Origin: UBA1822 sp963615055
GTDB taxonomy: Bacteria; Bacillota; Negativicutes; Veillonellales; Dialisteraceae
Length of the DNA stretch: 64,000 nucleotides
Assembly: GCA_963615055.1 (NCBI GenBank)
Contig: CAVEFO010000004.1
Location: 1 to 64,000 of the forward strand
Direction: 5' to 3'
The notes beneath the pieces were generated by a model, which was not told where the DNA came from, searched no databases, and was given only the letters and a program-made list of their open reading frames with translations. Positions 11,301 through 17,276 of this stretch are shown piece by piece (position 1 is the stretch's first letter; every line of letters begins with the position of its first letter). The position numbers were made by a program, and so were the translations under genes.

Positions 11301-11382
11301 GATGGCAGACACCAAAAAAACCGCAACGAGCCAAATAAGCCAATACATTGCGGATACGTTGTTTCGATTTAAAAGAAGTCAT
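2308..11382 (-). CDS. Giant YadA-type trimeric autotransporter adhesin 1
   Basis: A 3024-residue surface adhesin. The start has AAAGGAG and an extended signal peptide (residues 1-50, basic and then hydrophobic to about IQGA). Most of the protein is YadA-like head repeat of about 14 residues, with consensus like AxAxGxxSTAxGxxN. A short stalk-like section (about residues 1080-1310) contains TGYMSGG. The C-terminus carries a YadA anchor (about 2868-2939, HPLEYDPDDKLSFAIGYG ... AGISFALG), followed by an 85-residue charged coiled coil. Family knowledge: the anchor trimerises into a 12-strand barrel and the heads bind host or partner surfaces. The 45-base N run at 4077-4121 (15 X residues) keeps frame. 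A promoter lies at 11460-11488. A long plus-strand ORF series opposite it is a shadow. Confidence 0.93.
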   Translation of the reverse strand: MTSFKSKQRIRNVLAYLARCGFFGVCHPEIRTAAFVLCGLGACLTIQGATWNPVYGDVTNDGGRGATIAIGKEATADGVNQGLVIGYQSSIKSVDGESANVAVGYRAHAETTTDEYDALAMGTRANAKGHRTTSIGVDSDATAANATALGVLSQATGKMSTALGYSSAASGELSISIGDSTASSANAIAIGNGATAKHFTSSAKSSEASVLAIGHSVTANGDRTIVIGDNSSSTYNCTVSVGTYNYIYGSHSSAYGAYNEVYSQNSGAFGHGNTVGSSSSKNADVDQFAFGLGNTVTGTNGLASGTFNKVSGNYSVAMGYYASAAGNSAVAIGAGSGSSNYTVAGGYASIAVGQLAEATTTGSIAIGGEADAKSGNYAIALGYSASATGLSSISLGDSAASGTFSVAMGLDAAASGEQSTAVGYGASATKVDSAAFGSGASAVGTRALALGNGAIAGATDDAKNISEDSIGIGTSAKGYAENSVAIGTNAQVGGSGQTGYGRKGVAVGYGSRVASDAGVAVGMGAVASGTYGVALGYSSAASAQYSISLGDSAASSSNAIAIGKDASASHAIADAESSDASALAIGHKVSASAYRTTVIGDNSSASAGCSVAVGSLNDVYGSHSSTFGGTNTVYAADSGAYGHSNVIGVSTGKGTSLHSYAVGFNNTITSEYSLALGNYTSASGNNSIVIGSGTDADTRSVASGTGAIAVGKLTTSIATNGLALGNGAVAGQVDQGNRISADSVAIGANSKGYADYSVAIGTNATVGREKENGYGRQGISIGYGSNVTAADYGTAIGQSASVTGEAGIAVGQSAIAGAASSVAMGKSASVTGASGVAIGVSSAAASASATALGQSAGATGNQSTALGYNAKTNGVTSTAVGSNAKAYGTSSTALGQNAEAGSENGSYSTALGFGTSAKEHGGVAIGDMAKATGVDWATSVGGYAEANGKNSTALGSHSKTYSEGGVAIGSSAISYGMNSIAVGSSATIGSSTAAYTNALAIGTSAKAGANSAMAVGQSASATGVSSMAFGVSSSVTAESGVAFGQEASVTGASGVALGRSASVSAASAVALGYNASAASADSVALGSGSTVAASDGNAVSVGNASTKRNIIYVADGTSAHDGYEAVNYRQLVKNETWIVDSALDTDVQNNANQTAFTLTVKTGTISDNALSGQGGSVVTGQTVYNELNVGTAYTFNSANTTKDITTKSGAKIATITLDNGTIVENNTGYMSGGAMHAELRSDITAGTPYVSAGATTGTNLKTIADKINTIDDIKTTKVKQANTVSENLEILDAALQDLDNHLSWDDDKQWIQGGFDNTISGEGASAWGNRNTATGMNATTVGSGNVASEQHTTAMGYQSQATGSDATAVGDESIASGAQSSAYGYHSTATGSASTAVGNGNFAYGENSTAMGNGNIAGVMGDASISGVTAVGSGNQAIGDQSSAYGYSNTASGADSIASGSGNIASGTSASAYGTGNQAKGNYSTASGYQNTVEGANASAYGYSNTASGADSIASGSGNIASGTSASAYGTGNQAKGNYSTASGYQNTVEGANASAYGYSNTASGADSIASGSGNIASGTSASAYGTGNQAKGNYSTASGYQNTVEGANASAYGYSNTASGVDSIVSGSGNTASGTSASAYGTGNQATGNYSTATGYQNTTSNTNTSAYGYSNTASGADATAMGSNNEATKTNSTAVGSNNHATGDNSAAYGYNNTASGVDSIASGSGNTASGTSASAYGTGNQATGNYSTATGYQNTTSNTNTSAYGYSNTASGADATAMGSNNEATKTNSTAVGSNNHATGDNSAAYGYNNTASGVDSIASGSGNTASGTSASAYGTGNQATGNYSTATGYQNTTSNTNTSAYGYSNTASGADATTMGSNNEATKVNSTAVGSNNYATGDNSAAYGYNNTASGTNSTAMGAGTSATQDYATAVGSGSTAAGEKSSVYGYNSQANGNSSVAIGDTSIANGTGSIAMGQNAQTSGDNAVAIGSNTQAAAGSAAIGNGSVATESGTVSFGVAEAGDPSKYVSGNRLSNIADGVYAHDAVTVGQLGSLISYDKEDKTLHIGDVTNTTAKGEYSTGIGHNTSADGKNSTAVGSHNVSKGDDTSTYGSGNTAAGQSATAIGKGNIVGTADGDGADSSTAIGADNNVQGNHSIAAGCDNTISNGDYNSTLGHGNTLDGANNTTSGNGNVLTGENNTASGNVNIVTGNNNVSFGNTNTLAGDSNIASGNTNVVTGDRNISIGNTNTVTGAQNNLIGDTNTVTGSNNATYGNGNTVTSSGADMGSNAVYGNQMTIIGDTNTASGTGNVITGNQSVATGYQNEMTGNDAIAAGSQNTLNGNQSAAYGYGNSVTGQDATAVGSGNTVNQNNATATGKGNTVSGVNGSAYGYSNTASGTDSIASGSGNTASGTSASTYGMXXXXXXXXXXXXXXXXTVEGANASAYGYSNTASGADSIASGSGNTASGTSASAYGMGNQATGDHSTAIGYQSAATNHKTTAMGYQSQATAENATVVGNTSVASGMGAAAYGYGSRASGEAATALGYENKAYSQNGTAIGRGNVSGVFGDNSVSDTTAVGQRNRAIGNQSAAYGAGNTASGANTTAMGSNNTASGTGSSAYGTGNQATGDYAAVSGYQNSVAGAMSVASGYQNTVSGKQTAAYGAQNKAGGDNVSVYGFSNTAIAANTTAMGYTNTVSGVNSTAIGASNAVTGGHSIAAGCDNTLDGEQQVALGHGNTLKEQNSVAIGISNQAIGENSQAYGYNSTAGGVNSVALGTQSQAIGANSMAFGNGAYAADQNSMAIGYQSVATAPNTVSFGHNPGDPDGRGGYYADNLDSRLTNVSNGILANDASNMQQLWEVEGRLQDGIAGVTAMAALHPLEYDPDDKLSFAIGYGNFKRSHAMAIGAFVRPNESIMFSVGGSLGNGENAFNAGISFALGRDASRENYASKKVIARAVKQLVEDNKQMKSDAKGMKADYAALKADNEKLKEANEKQAQEIAQLKKVVVQIVKHIQMAEAVEKSATR
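4077..4121. other. 45-base assembly gap (N run) inside a repeat
   Basis: Forty-five Ns fall between CTGTAT and CCATACCGTACG. In the paralogous repeat copy near 6562 exactly 45 bases separate the same flanks, so the gap is the length of a missing repeat segment and keeps the adhesin frame. Confidence 0.95.
5638..6519 (-). repeat. Three near-identical 294-bp tandem repeats in adhesin 1
   Basis: The same block recurs with starts near 5638, 5932 and 6226, a period of 294 bases or 98 residues (seven 14-residue head motifs). Copies 2 and 3 are almost base-identical; copy 1 differs at scattered sites. Such near-identity implies recent duplication or ongoing copy-number change. Confidence 0.9.
6520..7040 (-). 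repeat. Three 168-bp tandem repeats in adhesin 1
   Basis: A 168-base unit (56 residues, four 14-residue head motifs) repeats about three times; for example CCCCTTTGCTTGG recurs near 6603, 6771 and 6939. It abuts the 294-bp array and shares motifs with the segment around the N gap at 4077. Confidence 0.9.
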
Positions 11383-11459
11383 GATTGTCCCACTCCTTTG
11401 ATTACCACCAGTTTTAAATCAACAGTTGTGGAATATACCATATAAACTTCTCTTGCGGG

Positions 11460-11488
11460 ATTCTACACTACAATTGCAATTTTGTCAA
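11460..11488 (-). promoter_or_regulatory. Sigma-70-type promoter of adhesin 1
   Basis: On the minus strand: TTGACA (11483-11488), 17-base spacer, TAGAAT (11460-11465). About 75 bases of leader precede the AAAGGAG and ATG of the adhesin. Confidence 0.8.
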
Positions 11489-11555
11489 AAAACGATTTTC
11501 TCCACGCTTTCATGACATGACACAGCTTTATAATTCCCTTTAAATATATGCAAAC

Positions 11556-11586
11556 ACACAAAAGTCCCGGTTTGTTGTCGGGACTT
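11556..11586 (-). terminator. Rho-independent terminator after the TRAP operon
   Basis: On the minus strand AAGTCCCG-ACAACAAA-CCGGGACTT folds into a hairpin followed by TTTGTGTG, about 65 bases after the dctM stop. Confidence 0.7.
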
Positions 11587-11650
11587 AAACCTTTAGAATA
11601 TTCAGAAAAAATCTACTCCGCCTACCATTCCAAAGACAAGGCTTCTCTCC

Positions 11651-12928
11651 TTATTTCAAAACGCCCGGCAGCCACGTCACGATTTCAGGAAACAGGCACA
11701 GTAATAAAATTTCCAGCGCCATGACGCCGGCAAATGGCACGATGCCGCGGATGATATCCGTCATGCGGCTCTCCGGTGAGACGCCTTGCAGGACGAAAAG
11801 ATTCATCCCGACGGGTGGCGTGATCAGTGCCAGCTCCAGATTGATGAGCATGACGACATTGAACCAGATGGGATCGAAGCCGAGGCTTGTGATAAGAGGA
11901 AACAGAATGGGAAGCGTGATGAAAATAATGGAAATGGATTCCAAAATGCATCCCAAGAAAAGAAGCAGGATATTGATGGCGATGAAGATGGCCCATTTCC
12001 CCAGATCGAGTCCGGCGACATAGGTCGTGAGCGCTTGCGGTGCATCCAGAATGGTGAGGACGAAGCCGAAAAGCGCCGCGCCGATCATGATGGCGTAAAT
12101 CATGCAGCTCGTTTTCACAGTGTCATTCAAAATGGACGGCAGATCGCGCAGATGCAAGCTCCGATAGACGACAAACGTGATGAAAAGGCTGTAGAGAACG
12201 CCGATGGCCGCCGCTTCCGTCGGGGTGAAGGCGCCGGTATAAATGCCGCCGACGACCAAGATGGGAAGAAACAGGCCCCAAGAAGATCCTTTGAGTGCCG
12301 AAAGTCGTTCGCTCCACGGCGCCGGCGCTTCCGGCTTGAAATCGCGCGAGGAAAATACGACGACGCCGATAAAAAGAAACATCATGAGGATGCCGGGAAC
12401 GACACCGCTGATGAAAAGTTTCCCGACAGATTCATCCGTGATGGCGCCGTAGAGAATCATCGGAATGGACGGCGGAATCAAAATGCCAAGCGTGCCGCCG
12501 GCCGCGACAGTGCCGAGGACGAGCCGCCGATCATAGCCGCGGGAAAGCATTTCCGGAATGGCGATGGATCCAATCGTGACGGCGCAAGCAACGGACGAGC
12601 CTGTGATGGCCGCAAAGATGGCGCACGCGATGACCGTCGCGACGCCGAGACCGCCCGGCAGATGCCGCAGCCATTTATTCGCGAGCTCAAAGAGATCGTT
12701 TCCCACTTTCCCGACGAGCAAAATCTGGCTCATGAGGACGTACATCGGGATGGCCGCCAGGACGAAATCATCCAGCGATTTGTACCCGATGATCGGCAGC
12801 TGCGCCATCGCGCCATCGCCGCCCAGATACACCGTGATGCCGGCCACGCCGGACAGCGCGAGCGCAAAAGCGACGGGAAGCCCGGAGAAAAGGAGAATCA
12901 AAAGCAATATCGTGAAAGCGATGATCAT
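11651..12928 (-). CDS. dctM: TRAP transporter large membrane subunit (DctM)
   Basis: A 425-residue, very hydrophobic integral membrane protein of the DctM/TRAP large-permease family, of normal length. It should form the main transport channel, driven by an ion gradient. The family pattern is clear: an N-terminal helix IIAFTILLLILLFSG, TGSSVACAVTIGSIAIPEM, GILIPPSIPMILYG, and LALITPPVGMNLFVLQG near the C-terminus. Its ATG overlaps the dctQ stop by four bases (ATGA), so the two subunits are translationally coupled. It is the last gene of the lyase-dctP-dctQ-dctM operon and is followed by a terminator hairpin. The substrate is unknown; an organic acid that the neighbouring lyase can cleave is the inferred candidate. 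Confidence 0.95.
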   Translation of the reverse strand: MIIAFTILLLILLFSGLPVAFALALSGVAGITVYLGGDGAMAQLPIIGYKSLDDFVLAAIPMYVLMSQILLVGKVGNDLFELANKWLRHLPGGLGVATVIACAIFAAITGSSVACAVTIGSIAIPEMLSRGYDRRLVLGTVAAGGTLGILIPPSIPMILYGAITDESVGKLFISGVVPGILMMFLFIGVVVFSSRDFKPEAPAPWSERLSALKGSSWGLFLPILVVGGIYTGAFTPTEAAAIGVLYSLFITFVVYRSLHLRDLPSILNDTVKTSCMIYAIMIGAALFGFVLTILDAPQALTTYVAGLDLGKWAIFIAINILLLFLGCILESISIIFITLPILFPLITSLGFDPIWFNVVMLINLELALITPPVGMNLFVLQGVSPESRMTDIIRGIVPFAGVMALEILLLCLFPEIVTWLPGVLK

Positions 12929-13452
12929 GCCGTTTCCTCCTTTCCGAAATCCTTTGCCAGCAGCCGCTCCGCATCATGCAAAATGGTGCCGATGACCTGC
13001 AGCGCCATGATCCCCATCCCTATCGGCATGGAAATCTGCGGAATCCAAAGCGGCGTGGACAGCGTGGTCGGCGCGCAATTGTCGTACGCAAGCGAGAGCA
13101 TCGCCATGCCCCAAGATTCCGTGACGAAAAGATAGCAAAAGCAAAGGACGAAAATCGACGTCACGATTTCCAGGAAACATTGCACGCGCGGCGCCAGATG
13201 CACCGTCAAGATGTCCACGCGGATATGCTTCTTCCCCGCCCAAGTCGCTCCCATGCCGAGAAATCCGGAGACGACGATGCAATACGTGGAAATTTCCGTG
13301 ACCCATTCCGTCGGAGAATGGAAAATGCCGCGCGCGACGATTTCATAGACAATCATGAAGCAGACCGCCATGACCAATCCGCCCGCGATGACGCCCGCCC
13401 CTCGTGTCAGCGCGCCGACGACGGTATCGTACCGGGAAAGAAATGTTTTCAT
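12925..13452 (-). CDS. dctQ: TRAP transporter small membrane subunit (DctQ)
   Basis: A 175-residue DctQ-family protein with four predicted transmembrane segments (first around VIAGGLVMAVCFMIVYEIVA, then a helix around TYCIVVSGFLGMGATW). It carries the typical family stretch GKKHIRVDIL after the second helix. It partners DctM in the tripartite ATP-independent periplasmic transporter. AGAAGGTGAG lies before the ATG. Its stop overlaps the dctM start. Between it and dctP lies a roughly 168-base palindromic insertion, which could weaken read-through from dctP. Confidence 0.93.
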   Translation of the reverse strand: MKTFLSRYDTVVGALTRGAGVIAGGLVMAVCFMIVYEIVARGIFHSPTEWVTEISTYCIVVSGFLGMGATWAGKKHIRVDILTVHLAPRVQCFLEIVTSIFVLCFCYLFVTESWGMAMLSLAYDNCAPTTLSTPLWIPQISMPIGMGIMALQVIGTILHDAERLLAKDFGKEETA

Positions 13453-13485
13453 CTGCCCTCACCTTCTTTATTTCAAAAATGCTTT

Positions 13486-13655
13486 TTAAGGAAGCGCTGA
13501 TTAAATCGTTATCTTATTTTGCGACAAGCATAATTATGCAAGACAAGGAAAAGGATGACGAGAATAGCGAGCTATTTAAGGAATCCTTTGACGCAGTATT
13601 GCATAATTATGCCGCAAAATAAGATTCTTCGATTTAATCAGTGGTTCCTTAAGGA
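13486..13655. mobile_element. MITE-like palindromic element between dctP and dctQ
   Basis: Two terminal inverted repeats of about 55 bases face each other. The left arm starts TTAAGGAAGCGCTGATTAAA and ends GCATAATTATGCAA. The reverse complement of the right arm reads TTAAGGAACCACTGATTAAA and ends GCATAATTATGCAA. About 55 bases separate the arms and no ORF is present. Long imperfect terminal repeats, small size and lack of coding capacity fit a non-autonomous miniature transposon. Target-site duplications are not obvious by eye. The element could also fold as a large RNA hairpin inside the operon mRNA. Confidence 0.75.
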
Positions 13656-13667
13656 AACTTTCGCCCG

Positions 13668-14684
13668 TCAACTCTTGACGCAGATATCCAAGAGCTCCTG
13701 CCCGAGCGCTCCGTTTTCCTTCACATACGTATCCCAGACCGATTTCGTCGCCTCGCGCCACAGCGGAAGTTCATCCTCCGGCACGACGTAGACTTCCATA
13801 CCGTTTGCCTTCAGATCCTCCAGCGCTTTCAAATCCTCCGCCTTCGCGTTTTGCCGAATACTCTCCTGCACTTCCTTCGCCGCTTCGTCCAGCGCCTGCT
13901 TCTGCGCCGCATCGAGCTTATCATACGACTTCCGATTGATCGCTACGACAAATTCCGGCGATGCGTGATTCGTGACCGTCAGATATTTATGCACTTCATA
14001 CATTTTCCGATCCCGCATGGCCGTCGTCCCGGAAATCTGCCCGTCAATCGTGCCGCGCTGGATCGCCATGTACACCTCGGACGAACTCATCGTGACCGAC
14101 GACGCGCCCAGCGCCTTGATCGTCTCGGCGGAATATTTCGAATATCCGCGAATCTTCAAATCGGCAAAATCGGCCGGCGTCTTGATTTCCCGCGCGTTGT
14201 TGGCGAATTGGACGAAACCGTAATCCGCCCAGAGCAGCGCATGCACACCCTTCTTCTCCAAATCGGCCGACAACTTTTCCCCAAGCCCGCCGTCAATCGC
14301 GCGATCGACACTCTCATACCCGGCGAAAACAAACGGCACATCGAAGACATCCATCGCCGGCACGATACTCGCCCAGCGCCCGACCGTATTCAGCCCCATA
14401 TCCACGCCGCCGCTCATGACCGCATCATTCATATTCTTATCATTAAAAAGCTGCCCGGCGGGATAAATGGAAATTTCCACGGAACCCTTCGATTTTTCCG
14501 CCACCTTCGTCTTCAGCTCCTCCATCGCTTTGACCAGCGGGTGACTCGTCGGAAGCGCCGCCGCCATTTTGAGACTCACCTTGCCGCCCGCCGGCTGCGC
14601 CGTTTTTTCGCCGCCGCAACCCGCCGCCAATGCCGCTGTCGCCAAAAGCGCCGTCGCGATTGCGTATTTCCATGCCTTTTTCAT
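13668..14684 (-). CDS. dctP: TRAP transporter substrate-binding lipoprotein (DctP)
   Basis: A 338-residue DctP-family binding protein. The signal peptide ends in a lipobox LAAGC (Cys23), so it is membrane-tethered on the outer face of the inner membrane. Family features include LPTSHPLVKAMEEL near the start, the IYPAGQLFND stretch, and the region around IKTPADFADLKIRGYSKYSA that carries the Arg usually binding the ligand carboxylate. GGAGGAAAC precedes the ATG. It sits 14 bases after the lyase gene, in the same operon as dctQ and dctM. The ligand is unknown; the neighbour suggests a branched C4-C6 hydroxy-diacid. Confidence 0.94.
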   Translation of the reverse strand: MKKAWKYAIATALLATAALAAGCGGEKTAQPAGGKVSLKMAAALPTSHPLVKAMEELKTKVAEKSKGSVEISIYPAGQLFNDKNMNDAVMSGGVDMGLNTVGRWASIVPAMDVFDVPFVFAGYESVDRAIDGGLGEKLSADLEKKGVHALLWADYGFVQFANNAREIKTPADFADLKIRGYSKYSAETIKALGASSVTMSSSEVYMAIQRGTIDGQISGTTAMRDRKMYEVHKYLTVTNHASPEFVVAINRKSYDKLDAAQKQALDEAAKEVQESIRQNAKAEDLKALEDLKANGMEVYVVPEDELPLWREATKSVWDTYVKENGALGQELLDICVKS

Positions 14685-14698
14685 GTCCGTTTCCTCCT

Positions 14699-15565
14699 TT
14701 ACTTGTACCTCTGATCGATTTCATTGTACGTATCGAGCCCGATGAACGAATTGTATTCCGAGAAATGCAGCATCCGATCCTGCACCCCCGCCGTCGTCCC
14801 CTTCGTCGCCAGCTCATGCATCACATCGCGAAACGCCTTCGTCACCGTATACATCGCCGTGCACGGCCAGAAGACCGCCTTGAAACCCATTTCCTCCAAA
14901 TCCGTGCTCGTCAGATTCGGCGTCCGTCCGCCCTCAATCATATTCGCGAACAAGATGGTTCCCTTCGGGAAAGACGACGCAATCCTTTCCAGCTCATCGA
15001 CCCCCTGCGGCGCCTCGATGAAAAGCGCATCCGCACCGGCCTCCAGATACATATGCCCGCGCGCAATAGCATCCTCCAGACCATGCACAGCCCGCGCATC
15101 CGTCCGCGCCACGATGACCGTTTCCGGAAACAGACGTCCCTCGGCCGCCGCCCGAATCTTTTTCGCGTGCAGCTCCGCCTCGACGACGTCCTTTCCGGCC
15201 ATGTGCCCGCAACGCTTCGGCCACACCTGATCCTCCAAAAGGACACCGGCCGCCCCCGCACGCTCATACTCATTCACCGTGCGGCGCGCCGACATCGCGT
15301 TTCCGTAGCCCGTATCCCCATCGGCAATGACGGGAATCGAAATCGCGCCCGTGATCATGCGAAGCGAATCACACATCTCCGCCAGCGACAAATAGCCGAC
15401 ATCCGGCGCCGCCAGCCGCGAACCGGCGACATTATAGCCTCCCATGACGACCCCGTCGAAACCTTCCGTCTCGCAAATTTTCGCCGTCAATCCGTCGTAG
15501 ACCCCCGGCAAGACCAAAATGTCCTTCTTCTCCCATCTCTTCCGCAATTTTTCTCCCGCGTTCAT
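14699..15565 (-). CDS. Isocitrate lyase/PEP mutase family C-C lyase
   Basis: A 288-residue TIM-barrel enzyme of the isocitrate lyase superfamily. The catalytic-loop signature KRCGH is present (in VWPKRCGHMAGKDVV), as in methylisocitrate lyase and 2,3-dimethylmalate lyase; true PEP mutases lack that cysteine loop. Metal-binding features IADGDTGYGN and VLLEDQ are also present. It probably cleaves a 2-hydroxy-diacid into a keto acid plus a carboxylate. Candidates are 2-methylisocitrate lyase, dimethylmalate lyase or a relative; I cannot choose by sequence. It is the first gene after a Val-type T-box and shares an operon with a TRAP transporter, a context that favours uptake and cleavage of an external diacid feeding pyruvate. 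Confidence 0.85.
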   Translation of the reverse strand: MNAGEKLRKRWEKKDILVLPGVYDGLTAKICETEGFDGVVMGGYNVAGSRLAAPDVGYLSLAEMCDSLRMITGAISIPVIADGDTGYGNAMSARRTVNEYERAGAAGVLLEDQVWPKRCGHMAGKDVVEAELHAKKIRAAAEGRLFPETVIVARTDARAVHGLEDAIARGHMYLEAGADALFIEAPQGVDELERIASSFPKGTILFANMIEGGRTPNLTSTDLEEMGFKAVFWPCTAMYTVTKAFRDVMHELATKGTTAGVQDRMLHFSEYNSFIGLDTYNEIDQRYK

Positions 15566-15629
15566 GCCTGTTCCCCTTTCTCAAAAAATACATCCGTCGT
15601 CCCCTCGTCGTACCCGGCGCCGCCTCTTA

Positions 15630-15871
15630 CCAAAACAAAAAGCCCCCATCGGCCAAAACCGATAGGGGCGAAAAGTCGCGGTACCACCCTACATTGTACT
15701 CCAAACCTTAACGCGGCACACGCCTTCTTCTACTCTATTCGAAAAAGGAACTCCGAAGCGACAAGAAAAACCCTCTCCGCTGCCTTTCACCGCACGGCAG
15801 CTCTCTGCGATTTGAAAAGTTCTTCCCCTCTTCATCCTTGACGGGAGACATCCGAGATGTCAAATGATATT
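15630..15871 (-). promoter_or_regulatory. T-box leader, specifier GUC (Val)
   Basis: A classical T-box on the minus strand. Stem I starts GATGAAGAGGGGAAGAA; AGAGAG and GGTGAAA mark the distal part, closed by CTGCC/GGCAG. Stem III region is CTTCGGAGTTCC. The invariant T-box AGGGTGGTACCGCG is followed by terminator GCCCCTATCGG-TTTT-CCGATGGGGGC and a T-run. The specifier loop lies between AAGAA/UUCUU and GAAG/CUUC helices; its 3' strand is GUCG, giving codon GUC plus the required purine, that is valine. It controls the lyase-TRAP operon. Confidence 0.88.
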
Positions 15872-15877
15872 ACCGGA

Positions 15878-15906
15878 ATTATAACGGCGAAAAAAAATCT
15901 TGTCAA
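15878..15906 (-). promoter_or_regulatory. Consensus promoter of the lyase-TRAP operon
   Basis: On the minus strand: TTGACA (15901-15906), 17-base spacer, TATAAT (15878-15883), an exact sigma-70 consensus just upstream of the T-box. Confidence 0.9.
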
Positions 15907-15971
15907 GAATTCAAAATGAAAATCCGAAAAATTTCAACCCCGATCCCGGCTCTCGATCAAATCGGCGGCGC

Positions 15972-16178
15972 TCAATAATGAATCCCGTACTTCTGCTTCA
16001 AAGCCGCGATATCCCGCCGCATATCCGCATCACACTCCGCCACCGTCATCGTCGGCGCCTTCCGCGCGACAAGCAACGCCCGCTTCGCCGACGCGACACG
16101 ATACAAGTGCGCCAATTCCCGCTTATACGCCGCCAAAACTTCCGCCAACGCCTCCGCCGTCAGCTCCTCCGTCTCCAT
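15972..16178 (-). CDS. Small helical hypothetical protein
   Basis: A 68-residue protein that I do not recognise. It starts METEELTAEALAEVLAAYKR and is rich in Ala, Glu, Arg and Lys, with predicted long helices and one Cys near the middle; it ends KQKYGIHY. AAAGGAGG is placed well before the ATG (AAAGGAGGCGCGGGATG), which is the main reason to call it real. It lies between the Val T-box promoter and a repeat-rich gap, apparently as a single-gene unit. No signal peptide or membrane segment is visible. Confidence 0.65.
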   Translation of the reverse strand: METEELTAEALAEVLAAYKRELAHLYRVASAKRALLVARKAPTMTVAECDADMRRDIAALKQKYGIHY

Positions 16179-16189
16179 CCCGCGCCTCC

Positions 16190-16780
16190 TTTGAAAAAAT
16201 GAATCCGGTTCATTATATCACAAAGAAAATCTCCCCGCCGCAAATTAAAAAACGCGCGAAGCGCCCGCAAGCCCCGCCAAGCCCCCGTTATCCGTTATCC
16301 GTTATCCGTTATTCGTTATCCGTGCCTCACACCGATGTGATGCCCCGGCTGCTCACGCACGGTTCACGGTTCACGGTCTACGGTCAACGGTTCACGGTCA
16401 CACGGAAAACGGAAAACGACATCCCCTGTTTCCCTCAATTCTTTCCGCACGTAGCACTTTGCTTTTGGATTTCATATTCGCGTCCTCCCGAATATTTTCC
16501 CTAGTCCTTATTGTACAACCACTCGCTCCGCTTCGTGTCGCTTTTGAAGCGACATTTTGTGCGGACTCGTTCCCTTGCCCATTTCCTTACGCATGAGCCT
16601 ATGGATTTTCCATGCTATAGCTATCGATATCCAAAAATTTTACGATTTTCCGGTATTATAGACGCCAAAAAGCCCGACCCTTTCGGTCGAGCTTCTTTTT
16701 GTACTTGGAAATCAAACTGCGCCCACTCCCAAACCATCGAGATGTGTCAGTTTCGTTTTTTGATAACCAAGCGATTTTTC
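16190..16780. repeat. Gene-free stretch with heptamer repeats
   Basis: No credible gene. At 16285-16322 the unit CCGTTAT repeats about five times in tandem (period 7), and at 16358-16400 units CGGTTCA/CGGTCAA repeat with the same period. The rest (16410-16780) shows nothing I can name apart from an imperfect palindrome near 16665-16695 (AAGCCCGACC-CTTTC-GGTCGAGCTT then TTTTT), a possible plus-strand terminator. Confidence 0.6.
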
Positions 16781-16856
16781 TGGTGCGCTTAGAGAGATTC
16801 GAACCCCCGACACCCGGTTCCGGAGACCGGTGCTCTATCCACTGAGCTATAAGCGC
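16781..16856 (-). tRNA. tRNA-Arg, anticodon CCG, with encoded CCA
   Basis: On the minus strand GCGCTTA pairs with TAAGCGC as a seven-base acceptor stem. The D-arm is AGCTCAGTGGATAGAGC, the anticodon arm is CCGGT-CTCCGGA-ACCGG with anticodon CCG (reads CGG), and the T-arm has GGTTCGAATC with two G-U pairs. Discriminator A is followed by a genomically encoded CCA. Length 76 with CCA. Confidence 0.95.
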
Positions 16857-17060
16857 ATGAATAACAAAATTATTATATCACGAGCGCCGCCGTTTCTCAA
16901 CTGCTGCCAAGTACCCACTCCCGCTTTTCCACTATCGTAAATTTTCAAAGTAAATGCCGGCTCGATTGCAAAAAATAGCACTTAATTTGAGAAGCCTTCT
17001 TTGCCAAGCTTTACTTAGAGAAATTTTTGTGTGCATAAGAGGCTGAATTTACGATGATTC

Positions 17061-17195
17061 TCAACACGAAATACAAACACCGCAGCGCCGGATTCCGATC
17101 ACGACCTTGACCGGCTCCGTATCTTGCGCCCGATCAATTGATTCAAATACAAATCGCGACGCCGAAGCGGATAAGAATCGCTCCTGCTTTGTCAC
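17061..17195 (-). pseudogene. N-terminal fragment of an AAA_14/DUF4143-type ATPase
   Basis: A 44-codon minus-strand frame with a strong AGGAGGTGAC ribosome site and in-frame GTG. Near its end it reads EPVKVVIGIRRCG, which matches the start of the P-loop in AAA_14/DUF4143 ATPases (usually continuing GKS). The frame then breaks into VCISC and a stop, so the Walker lysine is lost. Nothing ATPase-like follows in any frame to 16857. This looks like a decayed or truncated remnant. The match rests on one short motif. Confidence 0.5.
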
Positions 17196-17244
17196 CTCCT
17201 ATGACAAAAGGATAGCAAAAAGCAATCAAAAAATACTTCTCGCA

Positions 17245-17276
17245 CAAAAAAAGACGAAAGCCCGAAGACCCCCGTC
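17245..17276 (-). terminator. Rho-independent terminator (minus strand)
   Basis: On the minus strand GACGGGGGTC-TTCG-GGCTTTCGTC forms a ten-pair stem (with G-U pairs) on a TTCG tetraloop, followed by seven T. The plus strand cannot form it because the G-U pairs become A-C. It could end the adhesin 2 transcript, about 650 bases downstream of that gene, or have been the 5' attenuator of the adjacent ATPase remnant. Confidence 0.75.

Noticed and set aside
13555..13791. Short frames across the MITE-like element
   Set aside because: They read through both inverted arms into dctP antisense and have no conserved domain; no transposase is encoded.
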